A DNA stretch of 47,851 nucleotides from an uncultured Erysipelotrichaceae bacterium (GCA_902786245.1 CADABS010000040.1:1-47851); one strand, 5' to 3'. Positions 7,401 through 14,624 are shown, numbered from the stretch's first letter. Notes: generated by a model not told the origin, from the letters alone. Numbers and translations are program-made.

Positions 7401-8793
7401 ATTCCGGATGACAAAAGACGGTCTTGAACCTCTCTGCACAAAACATCTTACGGACAGTATCTCTGCTGTCCGGCTGAGTGAACATTATGTTCTGGTCTGT
7501 GCAGAACCTCTCCTGTATGTTCTGCGCAGAAGCGATCTTTCCGATGTCCGAATCATTTCCGGCATCTGCGATGAGGCTACCGGCAGAGCAATGGCTGAAT
7601 GCAATGAAGATACGCTGGTGACTGCCCGCCGCGACAGTATCGATCAGTACAGGCTCTCTTCTATCAGTTCTGCTCAGGCAAAGCCGGCATACCGGCTGTC
7701 TGATAAAGCATGGCTTCATCAGGACAGACTGTACAGACTGTCTTCCAACGTTGAAATCACGGACCTGCATACCGGAGAGACAAAGACTGTTTTCCCCGAC
7801 TGTCAGCGCATCCTGCAGTATGATCTGCGCAATACGGATCAGGGATATCTGACGGGCATTTTCAGCGCTTCCAATCTGCTGTATGTCATGCGGCTGTCTG
7901 ACAGCGCACCGGTATTTGCCGGATTCATTGAGGAAAAGAATCTGCGCCTGCTCAACGCGTGTGTATATGATGACGGCGGTGAAACGAAACTGATGGCCGT
8001 CATGGAAGACCGTGCATCCGTAACAGTCTGCCCTGCTGAAGGCTCAAACAATCAGAAATTCTCAAAGCGCATTCTGCTGGAAGGCATCCTCCGTGAGGGA
8101 CAATTGACCATCCTGAACAGGACAGCGCTGGAAGGAAGTTCGAAGCATATTGCCATGGGACATCCGGAACGGACAAATGTTTTCCGCATCGTCAGCAGCA
8201 CCGTGTATCTGATTACTCTGGAAATGTATAAAAACAGGGAACAGATGTATTTTGAGATCCTGGATGTCACGCATCAGAAGCAGACAGCCGTATTCACCTA
8301 CAGGGCAAAGGACGCGGTGATTGACAGTCTGCTCATCGAAGACGCAATGATCTATATCGGCGTCGATCACGGAAGAATGGCAGCCATCAGTCTTTCGTCT
8401 GCCGGAAATGATCAGGGCCTGCCGGATATACGGTTCTGTGAACTGCCCAACCGGATCATGTCTGCCATGGAGAATGAATCGGATGTGCCTTTCTGTATGA
8501 TTCACGGACAGATCTGCCGATATGATTTCAGACAGAACCGTTTCGATCCGCTGATTGCACTTCCCCAGGGAGAAAACAACAGTATTTCCAAAGTTCACGC
8601 GTCCGAGAAATGGATCATCGCGGTATGCGAACATGCGTCCAGGATCTATGTATATGACAGAAAAACAAAAGAATTCCTGTTTATGCAGGAACTCGAATTC
8701 GTGCCGGCCGATTCGCTGTTTGACGCACCCCGGCAGAAGCTGCTTCTGTTTGACGGACGCGGGGAGATGATTGCGATGTCACTGAAAGACTGA
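4495..8793 (+). CDS. Giant STAND NTPase: DUF4062-like, P-loop NTPase and probable beta-propeller
   Basis: This 1,432-residue protein starts MEWERVYVFISSTFNDMHAE with GGAG 7 nt upstream. Residues 1-about 100 carry the DUF4062 signature (VFISSTF, AERD, DIDLRWGI), an N-terminal module also found in NACHT/WD proteins such as NWD1 and TEP1. The NTPase core has Walker A HGAAGAGKTS (about 296-305), Walker B ILFAVDGIDQL (about 380), a sensor-like FIITLQTSS and SSNPLFLYIIL. After a helical middle, residues from about 760 onward form many short beta-rich repeats, likely one or more beta-propellers. No transmembrane segment is visible. The gene follows the AgrC-like kinase by 75 bp with no terminator. 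STAND proteins act as ligand-triggered switches in defence or signalling. The trigger and output here are unknown. Confidence 0.88.
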   Translation: MEWERVYVFISSTFNDMHAERDLLVKRVFPRLRTWCRERRIQLLDIDLRWGISKQDAEENKRVVEVCLNNIDRCRPFFISFLGQRQGWVPGLSDISEETLQKFPRLREYIGKNSVTELEIIHALLMPLDESHNPVRHARIYARDDECLKEIRNSDIRNLFGGRKRLFAKDPVREFRRELSRKIPVIPYNACWNPGLRSPELSNLNGKDLSEGRLENFTVSENTSLEEDIIAWLEKEIADEFPDHMAAEEKQSALDEELSLHDAVRFQTSDGYFPRPEAEQAILEYIHGNRNVPMAIHGAAGAGKTSLLSHFITEYSGTELIYRYCAESLQTSSSAGLIRSILEELKEKGLLEESDLAYSADTLALMTGRLLEKASAEKKILFAVDGIDQLSDAGQILTWLPQELPENVRFIITLQTSSPLCGQLRRRNMVMTELGLITDRSEQEKIIHQTLSQFLKDLDEQQTAQLLDMKGSSNPLFLYIILNELRQHGSFETLAAKLSGDYGETPETAFDRVLERLENEMIPLYADGNVLANLVFHLLARVRQPIDTSILANILAHTLPGSPSLQQMEDLCQALFMMASPFLAMDGNRVRLRYPSLRRAAENRWSCVESRALNNMLANGYDLPMRSSEDLSDVRNFLYFTLRGRKGTILRVLCNPDCITLLIRKLGSLAVSEMLDEAEGESTESAAALSRLLRMSANRLDIRPETIFIEAKRYGDTDDPLIAKLLAHENNYPEWKYLFPQDNAHRFPCPERRLKRRRTDEVLTFGSQILTVTGSMMILNDADTFRTLACAPVSGMTWQWLCDEDTVYRIQKNPAKKIYQITAYSSQTLMEKEQKTIASDENLTFHAHRGHICGCSARKHGNACYTFTVRDFNTYQDTLSLTVNTQEKYSQAEEVFVKFLFAAESQTVSAGPYFLLADKEKERLRIFRLKDGRCLLETEMDPLSNLRADFLDGILAVSLSSTDEHVIRTFRMTKDGLEPLCTKHLTDSISAVRLSEHYVLVCAEPLLYVLRRSDLSDVRIISGICDEATGRAMAECNEDTLVTARRDSIDQYRLSSISSAQAKPAYRLSDKAWLHQDRLYRLSSNVEITDLHTGETKTVFPDCQRILQYDLRNTDQGYLTGIFSASNLLYVMRLSDSAPVFAGFIEEKNLRLLNACVYDDGGETKLMAVMEDRASVTVCPAEGSNNQKFSKRILLEGILREGQLTILNRTALEGSSKHIAMGHPERTNVFRIVSSTVYLITLEMYKNREQMYFEILDVTHQKQTAVFTYRAKDAVIDSLLIEDAMIYIGVDHGRMAAISLSSAGNDQGLPDIRFCELPNRIMSAMENESDVPFCMIHGQICRYDFRQNRFDPLIALPQGENNSISKVHASEKWIIAVCEHASRIYVYDRKTKEFLFMQELEFVPADSLFDAPRQKLLLFDGRGEMIAMSLKD

Positions 8794-8854
8794 AAGCAGC
8801 GCAGTGCTGTACAGCCCGGCAGAGACATCTGTTTCCGATGATTCCGATCAGAAA

Positions 8855-8911
8855 AAGCCATATCAGTACCGGACTGTCCGAAGTCCAGGTCTGTCTGATA
8901 TGGCTTCTTTT
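8855..8911. terminator. Bidirectional terminator between the STAND NTPase and the DJ-1 pair
   Basis: A perfect 12-bp inverted repeat (AAGCCATATCAG 8855-8866 with CTGATATGGCTT 8895-8906) encloses a second small hairpin (GGACT / AGTCC). T-rich sequence follows on the plus strand, and AAAAA precedes the repeat, giving a U-tail for minus-strand transcripts. It sits between two convergent genes. Confidence 0.85.
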
Positions 8912-8940
8912 ATACAGGTGCAGTTATTTGTGTTTACTGA

Positions 8941-9498
8941 TCAGTTTTTTCCTTTCGCTTCTGCATACAGCAGACGCTTCTTCATCGGTTCGGGATCGAT
9001 GCCCAGTGCTTCCATGATCTTAAAGGCAAAGGGATACGGTGTTGCCGGTCCGACGGAAGTGATCAGATTCTGATCATAGACTGCCGGTGCCTCGATGAAT
9101 TCTGCTCCTTCCAGCACAGACGCATAGCCGGTATAGCCGGTCATTTTCTTTCCTTCAATGACGCCTGCCGCCTTGAGCACCTTTGTGCCGGAGCACATCG
9201 CTGCGATCAGTTTTCCGTTTTCATTGAACCAGCGGATCGTATCAAGAACACCCGGTTCATTGATGAAGTTCGTCCAGGCATTTCTTCCGCCCGGAATGAT
9301 GATGACATCATAGTCTCTGACTTCTTCCGAGAATACTTTGTCCGCTTTGACATACATGCCCTGCATGGAGAGAACAAAGGGATCTTCCTGAAAACGGAAT
9401 GTATGGGTTTCGACACCGGCTCTGCGGAGCAGATCCGTGATCTGCATCGTTTCGCTTTCTTCGTAGCCTTCGATCATCAGTACCGCTGCTCTTTTCAT
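8941..9498 (-). CDS. DJ-1/PfpI family protein (second of a tandem pair)
   Basis: This 185-residue protein has the DJ-1/PfpI/ThiJ fold. The conserved acidic residue lies in IEGYEESETMQI, PGGRNAW follows the central strands, and the nucleophile elbow is AAMCSGTKVLKAAGV with the reactive Cys. The C-terminal motif TSVGPATPYPFAFKIMEALG is typical of the YajL/DJ-1 branch. Members act as stress-linked chaperones or deglycases; the substrate here is not known. The ATG overlaps the stop of the upstream paralogue (ATGA at 9495-9498). The two share layout but differ around the Cys (AMCSGTK here, AICAAPI in the partner), so they may have diverged in substrate. Confidence 0.9.
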   Translation of the reverse strand: MKRAAVLMIEGYEESETMQITDLLRRAGVETHTFRFQEDPFVLSMQGMYVKADKVFSEEVRDYDVIIIPGGRNAWTNFINEPGVLDTIRWFNENGKLIAAMCSGTKVLKAAGVIEGKKMTGYTGYASVLEGAEFIEAPAVYDQNLITSVGPATPYPFAFKIMEALGIDPEPMKKRLLYAEAKGKN

Positions 9499-10058
9499 CG
9501 TTCTTCCTCCCCGTCAAATGCGCTGAAATATGCCATTCTCTTCTGTACGCTCAGCGCGTCTGCGCCGAGGATCTTCGCCAGTCTGTAGGCAAATGCATAT
9601 GCCGTCGCCGGTCCCTGGGATGTCGTCAGATTTCCATCGGTCACGATCAGATCGTCACAATGGATGCCGCTGTGTATTTTCTCAGCGGTCGAAGGATAGC
9701 ATGTGAATCTTTTTCCTTCCAGTACGCCTGCCGCATCCAGTGCAATAGGCGCAGCGCAGATCGCCGCAATCAGCTGATTCTGTTCATTTCTTCTGCGCAG
9801 AATGGCCTGCAGACCCGGATGGTTCCGCATGGCATCCGCTCCGCCGTAGCCTCCCGGCAGAATGACCATATCGTATTCCTGCAGATCATCATCCAGTACC
9901 CTGTCCATCCGTACGGTAATATCATGTGCGCCTGTCACTTCCGGCGATGCCAGGCCGACCATGTCACAATGCAGTTCTGCCCGGCGCAGAACATCGACGA
10001 TCGTCAGTGCTTCTCCTTCTTCGCATCCTTCTGCGAAGATCACCGCTGCTTTTTTCAT
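9495..10058 (-). CDS. DJ-1/PfpI family protein (first of a tandem pair)
   Basis: This 187-residue paralogue of the next gene has the acidic residue in AEGCEEGEALTIVDVLRRA, the loop PGGYGGADAMRNHP, and nucleophile elbow AAICAAPIALDAAGVLEGK, which is close to canonical YajL/DJ-1. The C-terminal TSQGPATAYAFAYRLAKILGAD completes the family signature. Family roles include protection against carbonyl and oxidative stress; some bacterial members are annotated as 4-methyl-5-thiazole monophosphate biosynthesis proteins for historical reasons. It heads the two-gene operon. A TATAAT box for this direction lies at 10149-10154, in the gap shared with the DUF1275 gene. Confidence 0.92.
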   Translation of the reverse strand: MKKAAVIFAEGCEEGEALTIVDVLRRAELHCDMVGLASPEVTGAHDITVRMDRVLDDDLQEYDMVILPGGYGGADAMRNHPGLQAILRRRNEQNQLIAAICAAPIALDAAGVLEGKRFTCYPSTAEKIHSGIHCDDLIVTDGNLTTSQGPATAYAFAYRLAKILGADALSVQKRMAYFSAFDGEEER

Positions 10059-10185
10059 CAGTCTGTACCTCTCTTTCGTCTGTATCGTACTCTGAAAACA
10101 ATCCTGTTCAAAGCGATTTCCCGATTCTGGAAAAGATTTCGTTTTCTGATTATACAGCGGTATGATGGGACCGGAGGTTTACTGT

Positions 10186-10875
10186 ATGACAACAGATCCG
10201 CGCGGTTCCAGAACATTCCATACTGCAGTGCTCCTGACGGTCAGCGGCGGCTGGCTGGATGCGTATACCTATTCGGCCAGAGGCGGTGTCTTTGCGAATG
10301 CCCAGACCGGCAATATCGTCAAACTCGGGATCGCCGCTGCCCAGGGCGATCTGCACCAGATGCTTTCCTGTCTGATTCCGGTGATTGCCTTTACTTTCGG
10401 TATCCTTCTGTCTTTGATCATTGAATCCAATCTGGAAAAAAGAAAGATTCCGTTTATCCGCAGAGCCGTCCTGCTGGTGGAGATCGGTGTTCTGCTTATT
10501 GTCATGTTTCTGCCGCAGGATGAGCTTTTCAACCGGATCGCCAATGCCTTGATTTCCTTTATCTGCGCGATGCAGATGGAAGCCTTCCGGACTTTTGAAG
10601 GACAGGCATTTGCCACCCTGGTATCGACCGGCAACCTGCGCAAGGCCATTGAGTATCTCTACAGCGGCATACGCTCCGCTGACAGCGCAAAGAAAAAGAC
10701 CGGGATCCGCTATCTGCTTATCGTTGCCCTGTTTATCACAGGTGCGGTTCTCGGCACCCTGGTTACGGATGCCTTCCCCCGCATATCCCTTTTCGGTCCG
10801 GTCTTTCTGTTTGTTCTTTCCTTTATCTGGATCACTGCCCGCTGGTTCCGCATCAAGGCTGGTGACTTTCAATAA
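10186..10875 (+). CDS. DUF1275 (YoaK-type) membrane protein
   Basis: The start is the ATG at 10186 because GGAGG lies 9 nt before it; an upstream ATG at 10162 lacks a ribosome binding site. The 229-residue product has the N-terminal family motif SGGWLDAYTYSARGGVFANAQTGN split over the first helix, then about six hydrophobic helices with a short polar break (LEKRKI) after the second. Family members are small integral membrane proteins of unestablished function. It is divergent to the DJ-1 pair. Its last 23 bp overlap the convergent small gene at 10853-11095. Confidence 0.88.
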   Translation: MTTDPRGSRTFHTAVLLTVSGGWLDAYTYSARGGVFANAQTGNIVKLGIAAAQGDLHQMLSCLIPVIAFTFGILLSLIIESNLEKRKIPFIRRAVLLVEIGVLLIVMFLPQDELFNRIANALISFICAMQMEAFRTFEGQAFATLVSTGNLRKAIEYLYSGIRSADSAKKKTGIRYLLIVALFITGAVLGTLVTDAFPRISLFGPVFLFVLSFIWITARWFRIKAGDFQ

Positions 10876-11095
10876 ACCATTTGTCTTTTTCGAGAAACAG
10901 GTTTCTCTGCTTTCCTTCGATCATGCATGTATAGCGCATGCCGCAGCCCCCGACGGCAGATGCCCGCCGCTCAGCCCGGAGCACCTTGTCGATCTTGTAC
11001 TGCTTTCCGTTTTCCCAGCAGATATACATCGGTATGATCTTTCCGCTGCGCTGCTGCCGCAGGATCACATCCACATATCTCTTGTACAGTTCCAT
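10853..11095 (-). CDS. Small protein encoded after the Y-family polymerase
   Basis: The ATG at 11095 gives 80 residues; a TTG at 11101 is also possible. It starts MELYKRYVDVILRQQRSGK and continues with IIPMYICWENGKQYKIDKV, GGCGMRYTCMIEGK and a final WFIES. This looks like a small beta-barrel module. Small accessory proteins with a similar layout often follow UmuC/DinB-like polymerase genes in Bacillota, but I cannot name the family with certainty. The start overlaps or abuts the end of the polymerase gene (stop at 11098-11100), so the two are coupled. Its 3' end overlaps the convergent DUF1275 gene by 23 bp. Confidence 0.7.
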   Translation of the reverse strand: MELYKRYVDVILRQQRSGKIIPMYICWENGKQYKIDKVLRAERRASAVGGCGMRYTCMIEGKQRNLFLEKDKWFIESHQP

Positions 11096-11097
11096 AA

Positions 11098-12360
11098 TCA
11101 AAGCACCATTTTCCTTCCCTGAAAATAGCCGACCGGATGAACGGTATGATCATCCTTGACATTGAAATCCGTCAGGGGTCTGTCCAGCAATGTACAGGCC
11201 CGGCGGACAGAATCAAATCCGTACATATCCCGGATCTCATCCATGGCAAGATCGCTGCGTCTTGCCTTTTCCCGTGCTTCCTCATTCACAAACAGATTCA
11301 TCTGCCGGTAGGTTCCGGCCGGATTCAGATGGCTGACGGAAATGCCGACAGCCCGCATCGGCACTGAAAAATCATAGTTTCCTCTGATCAGTTCCATCGC
11401 CGTATGCAGGATCTCCATACTGACGGATGTCGGCTGGGCGATCTTCCTTTCGCAGCCGAACCAGTTCAGACCGGCACTGCGCATGGATACGGAAACGACA
11501 TCTCCCTCCATGCCGTGGCTGCGCATCCTTGAAGCCACTGCTTCGCTCAGTACATAGCAGACCGGTTTTACCTCTTCTGCGGAAGAAACATCATGGATCA
11601 TCGTCATCGAATTGCCGATGGACTTCGGCGGCAGCCAGGCATTGTTTTCCGCAACCGGACTGGTATCCTCTCCGTTGGCAAAGGCATGGATCATCTCTCC
11701 GGCAGCACCCATGGCCCCTTTCAGATAGACTCTGGGATACTGTGCCAGTTCACCGATCGTATGGATTCCCCTGCGGCGCAGCTTGCGGGTCGTTGCCGGA
11801 CCGACATACAGCAGATCGGACGCATCCAGAGGCCATACCTTTTCCCGGTAGTTCTCCCTTGTGATGACAGCCGGACTGCCCTTCACCTTCATATCGCTGC
11901 CGAGCTTGGCAAAGACCTTGTTCCAGGAAAGACCGGCAGATACATCCAGACCGATCTCCTTTCTGACCCTGTGCATGATTTCTTCCGCAATATGCACCGG
12001 ATCGCCGAACAGATGCTGCGAAGCCGTATAATCGATCCATGCCTCATCCAGTCCGAACGATTCGACATGGTCGCTGTATTCCCGGTAGATCGATTTCACC
12101 AGGGATGTGTAATAGATATAATCGTCATACGCAGGCGGTATGATCAGCAGATCCGGGCATTTCTCCCTTGCCTCCCGCAGGCTTTCGCCGGTCAGGATCC
12201 CGTATTTCTTTGCCGGATCGTTTTTGGCCAGAATGATGCCGTGCCGCTTTTCCTCATGGCCGCCGACTGCCATCGGAATTTCCCGCAGCTGCGGATATTT
12301 CATCTCTTCGATCTGGGCATAGCAGTGATTGATGTCGATATGCATGATCATTCTGTCCAC
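11098..12360 (-). CDS. Y-family (DinB/UmuC-like) translesion DNA polymerase
   Basis: This error-prone polymerase has 420 residues from a GTG start at 12360, which has GGAGG 6 nt upstream; an in-frame ATG lies at 12351. The first catalytic Asp is in MHIDINHCYAQIEEMK and the second acidic pair in SFGLDEAWID. A helix-hairpin-helix region follows (YVGPATTRKLRRRGIHTIGELAQ). The little-finger domain occupies the C-terminal third. The palm motif reads NHCYAQIE rather than the commoner DCFYASVE. It faces an S24-type repressor across a 125-bp gap rich in inverted repeats, which suggests damage-inducible control. A small protein gene follows in the same operon. Confidence 0.92.
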   Translation of the reverse strand: MDRMIMHIDINHCYAQIEEMKYPQLREIPMAVGGHEEKRHGIILAKNDPAKKYGILTGESLREAREKCPDLLIIPPAYDDYIYYTSLVKSIYREYSDHVESFGLDEAWIDYTASQHLFGDPVHIAEEIMHRVRKEIGLDVSAGLSWNKVFAKLGSDMKVKGSPAVITRENYREKVWPLDASDLLYVGPATTRKLRRRGIHTIGELAQYPRVYLKGAMGAAGEMIHAFANGEDTSPVAENNAWLPPKSIGNSMTMIHDVSSAEEVKPVCYVLSEAVASRMRSHGMEGDVVSVSMRSAGLNWFGCERKIAQPTSVSMEILHTAMELIRGNYDFSVPMRAVGISVSHLNPAGTYRQMNLFVNEEAREKARRSDLAMDEIRDMYGFDSVRRACTLLDRPLTDFNVKDDHTVHPVGYFQGRKMVL

Positions 12361-12392
12361 AAATCACCTCCGCAGTCAAATTGTATGACGTT

Positions 12393-12472
12393 TTGTTGCG
12401 CATTTCAATATTATACGCAACAATTTGCGGTTTTTATTTTGCCGTTGCGCACAATTTGTGATACAGTATATG
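12393..12472. promoter_or_regulatory. Putative operators between polymerase and S24 repressor
   Basis: TTGTTGCG (12393-12400) and CGCAACAA (12416-12423) form a perfect inverted repeat with a 15-bp spacer. A third half-site, GTTGCGC, lies at 12444-12450. A possible repressor-gene promoter overlaps the third site: TTGCGC at 12445-12450, 16-bp spacer, TATATG at 12467-12472. Repeats placed between divergent repressor and polymerase genes fit autoregulated, damage-relieved control. This is inferred from position. Confidence 0.6.
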
Positions 12473-12485
12473 CGAGGAAAAACGC

Positions 12486-13079
12486 ATGGAACTGAAAGAG
12501 ATCATCAACAACTTCAAAAACAAGACCGGCATGAGCGATGCCGAGATCGCCCGCCGTACCGGCGTATCCCGTTCCACCGCTTCGCGCTGGTCCAACGGAA
12601 CCTTCCGGAAAGTATCTCCCGATGTCATTGAAAAACTGTCCGCCCTTGTCGGATACAATATCGAGCCGATCCTGAAAGGAATGAACACCGACGTAAAGCT
12701 GCCGGTGCTCGGCTATGTCAAAGGCGGCTATGATCTGTTTGCGGAAGAGAATTATCTCGGTGAAGAGGACGCATCGCTGGAAGATGTGCGCCAGGGTGAT
12801 TATTATCTGAAGGTATCCGGCAATTCCATGGAAGGCATCGGCATCATGGACGGTTCTCTTGTCCTGGTCCATCAGTGCTCTGCGCTGAACAGCGGTGAGA
12901 TCGGGGTCGTGCTGATCGGGGATGAGGTAACGGTCAAGCGGGTCATTACAAAAAACAATATGCTTGTACTGGAAGCAGCCAACCCTTCTGTTGCCAGTCG
13001 TTATTTCTCACCGAAGGAAGTCCGTTCCCTGCCGGTCAGGATCCTCGGCAAAGTCATTTCCTGCAAAACGTATTATTAA
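12486..13079 (+). CDS. XRE-HTH repressor with S24 (LexA/CI-type) self-cleavage domain
   Basis: This 197-residue protein has an N-terminal helix-turn-helix (about 16-40, SDAEIARRTGVSRSTASRWS). The C-terminal S24 peptidase domain has catalytic Ser114 in SGNSMEG and Lys151 in EVTVKRV. These are the Ser-Lys pair of LexA, CI and UmuD, which cleave themselves when bound by RecA filaments. The expected cleavage dipeptide region reads GYVKGGYD, with Gly-Gly where Ala-Gly is usual, so cleavage may be altered. It is divergent to the Y-family polymerase and probably represses both genes. SD: GAGG before the ATG. It ends at a good terminator. Confidence 0.9.
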   Translation: MELKEIINNFKNKTGMSDAEIARRTGVSRSTASRWSNGTFRKVSPDVIEKLSALVGYNIEPILKGMNTDVKLPVLGYVKGGYDLFAEENYLGEEDASLEDVRQGDYYLKVSGNSMEGIGIMDGSLVLVHQCSALNSGEIGVVLIGDEVTVKRVITKNNMLVLEAANPSVASRYFSPKEVRSLPVRILGKVISCKTYY

Positions 13080-13080
13080 A

Positions 13081-13110
13081 AAGCCTGAGTGTTCAGCTCA
13101 GGCTTTGCTT
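13081..13110. terminator. Terminator between S24 repressor and zinc-ribbon gene
   Basis: A perfect 9-bp stem (AAGCCTGAG / CTCAGGCTT) with a 7-nt loop, followed by TTGCTTTATT. It starts right after the TAA of the repressor gene and lies between convergent genes, so it probably serves both directions. Confidence 0.85.
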
Positions 13111-13113
13111 TAT

Positions 13114-13962
13114 TCAGCGGGTGATTTTCTTCGCGTATTCTTCCGGAATCGCGTGGCCGCAGGCAATGCAGAACTTGCCGGTGTTCTCCTTGCCGCATTC
13201 AGGGCAGAACCAGCGCAGCGGCTTCGGTGAACCGCAGGCACTGCAGAAGTTTGCTTCAGCCGCATTGACATGGCCGCAGGAACATTTCCACTGGCCGTCT
13301 GTCAGGGTTTCATCTTTCTTTTCCTCTGCTGTTTCCGTTTCCGTTTTCTCCGGTTCGTATTTCTTTTCCGGATAGAGTTCCGGCTTCAGCAGATGCTGGA
13401 TCTCATATGCTCTGTTCATCAGCGTGACATAGGTCTCATCATCTTTGCCCTCGGAGCGTCTTGTGTCTCTGAGTTCGAAGTCGATTTCATCGAAATACGG
13501 AGAATTGATTGCCAGATGGATGTTGAAAGTATACTCATATTCGTATTTGGGCGGATCATAGCTGACCTTGTTTTCCGTATCCTTGTATACTTCATCCTTG
13601 TCTTCACTGATATCCAGTTCTACAGCCTGTACCTGGGATGTGCTGATCAGATCCGGATTGGAAGAGCGCCAGTTTGTCGTTCTTGTGACAATGAATTTTT
13701 TCTGTGCTTCATCAAAATAGATCTTCGTCATGCCGTCGATGACGCGGGTCGGATTGAACGAAGCCAGATTCCTTTCGTTCTGTTCGCGGTATGCGAGCTG
13801 CTGGCGGATCTGCTCGACTGTCGATGACCTTCTGTCACTGAACCACGGCGAAAGCTTTGCGGCACAGTTCTTGCACAGATTGCCATCGCTCAGTTTCCGG
13901 TTGCCGAGCAGGCCGATGTCATTCCCGCAGATGCTGCATTGTTTCTTGTCAAACAGTCCCAT
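13114..13962 (-). CDS. DUF4428-like zinc-ribbon protein
   Basis: The start is the ATG at 13962, with AAGGAG 9 nt upstream, giving 282 residues. The N-terminus (about 1-45) is a four-Cys module, CSICGNDIGLLGNRKLSDGN then LCKNCAAKLSPWF, typical of DUF4428. A middle domain (about 70-190) resembles a PH-like beta fold and is followed by an acidic linker. The C-terminus has two zinc ribbons: WKCSCGH...FCSACG and WFCPECG...FCIACG. With no membrane segment it should be cytoplasmic. Function unknown; adaptor-like roles are common for such ribbon proteins. An extended -10 (TGCTATAAT) lies about 60 bp upstream. Confidence 0.85.
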   Translation of the reverse strand: MGLFDKKQCSICGNDIGLLGNRKLSDGNLCKNCAAKLSPWFSDRRSSTVEQIRQQLAYREQNERNLASFNPTRVIDGMTKIYFDEAQKKFIVTRTTNWRSSNPDLISTSQVQAVELDISEDKDEVYKDTENKVSYDPPKYEYEYTFNIHLAINSPYFDEIDFELRDTRRSEGKDDETYVTLMNRAYEIQHLLKPELYPEKKYEPEKTETETAEEKKDETLTDGQWKCSCGHVNAAEANFCSACGSPKPLRWFCPECGKENTGKFCIACGHAIPEEYAKKITR

Positions 13963-14068
13963 AATTATTATTCTCCTTCTGCCGCAGTGTTTCTGCGGAT
14001 ATTCTGTATTCATTATAGCATGACCATGCCCTGCTCAATTTCAAATTCAACTGCAATGCATTTACAGA

Positions 14069-14122
14069 ATTATCGTTTTTCGATAATTTTTTCTTGTATT
14101 TCGATAATACCGGTGTTATGTT
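14069..14122 (+). promoter_or_regulatory. Promoter and operator of the DUF2975/XRE operon
   Basis: ATTATCG (14069-14075) and CGATAAT (14081-14087) form a perfect inverted repeat with a T5 spacer. A third CGATAAT occurs at 14102-14108. The last copy lies inside the 17-bp spacer of a promoter (TTGTAT 14094-14099, TGT-TATGTT -10 at 14117-14122). Three copies of one half-site over the promoter suggest binding by the operon's own XRE regulator. Confidence 0.6.
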
Positions 14123-14147
14123 GAAGACACAGCAAAGGAGAAACACC

Positions 14148-14615
14148 ATGGAAAAAATACACAGACGCATTGTATTCGCAAAATGGTTCACGGTTTTCTG
14201 GGCAGTGTTCTTTCTGATCTGCACCCTGCTCGGCCACCGGATCGCAGCAGCGTATCTGGCCGTCAATACCGCTGCCCGGGCATCATTTCTGCAGACGATG
14301 CAGCTGCCGGTGCTGCTGGTGCTGGGATATGCATGCGGAGCCTGTGTGCTGGTTCTGCTGTACCGGCTTGTACTGTTTCTGACGAATATGGAAAACGGAC
14401 TGTTCTTCACGGATGTCAATATTGCTCATCTGCGCACGGTTTCTGTCCTGTTTATGGCAATTGCGCTGCTGGTTGCCGGCATTGCCGTACTGTACAGCCT
14501 GTTCTTCCTGTCCATCAGTTTTGCGGCAGCCTTCCTTTCATTCATCGTACGGATCGTAGCGGATATCTTCGTCCAGGCGGAATCCATGAAGGATGAACTG
14601 GACCTGACGATCTAG
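14148..14615 (+). CDS. DUF2975 membrane protein
   Basis: The start is the ATG at 14148 because AAAGGAG lies 8 nt upstream; the longer frame from 14094 crosses the promoter. The 155-residue product has four hydrophobic helices (about 10-30, 47-70, 92-115, 118-140) in the usual DUF2975 pattern, with the family-like loop NMENGLFFTDVNIAHLR after helix 2. DUF2975 proteins are almost always followed by a small XRE regulator, as here (9-bp gap). Biochemical role unknown; inner-membrane location is clear from the helices. Confidence 0.85.
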   Translation: MEKIHRRIVFAKWFTVFWAVFFLICTLLGHRIAAAYLAVNTAARASFLQTMQLPVLLVLGYACGACVLVLLYRLVLFLTNMENGLFFTDVNIAHLRTVSVLFMAIALLVAGIAVLYSLFFLSISFAAAFLSFIVRIVADIFVQAESMKDELDLTI

Positions 14616-14624
14616 GAGGCGGCT

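Noticed and set aside
6280-7770. A 496-codon minus-strand frame inside the STAND gene.
   Set aside because: Shadow frame: Cys/His/Phe-rich with no domain, fully antisense to a gene with clear motifs.
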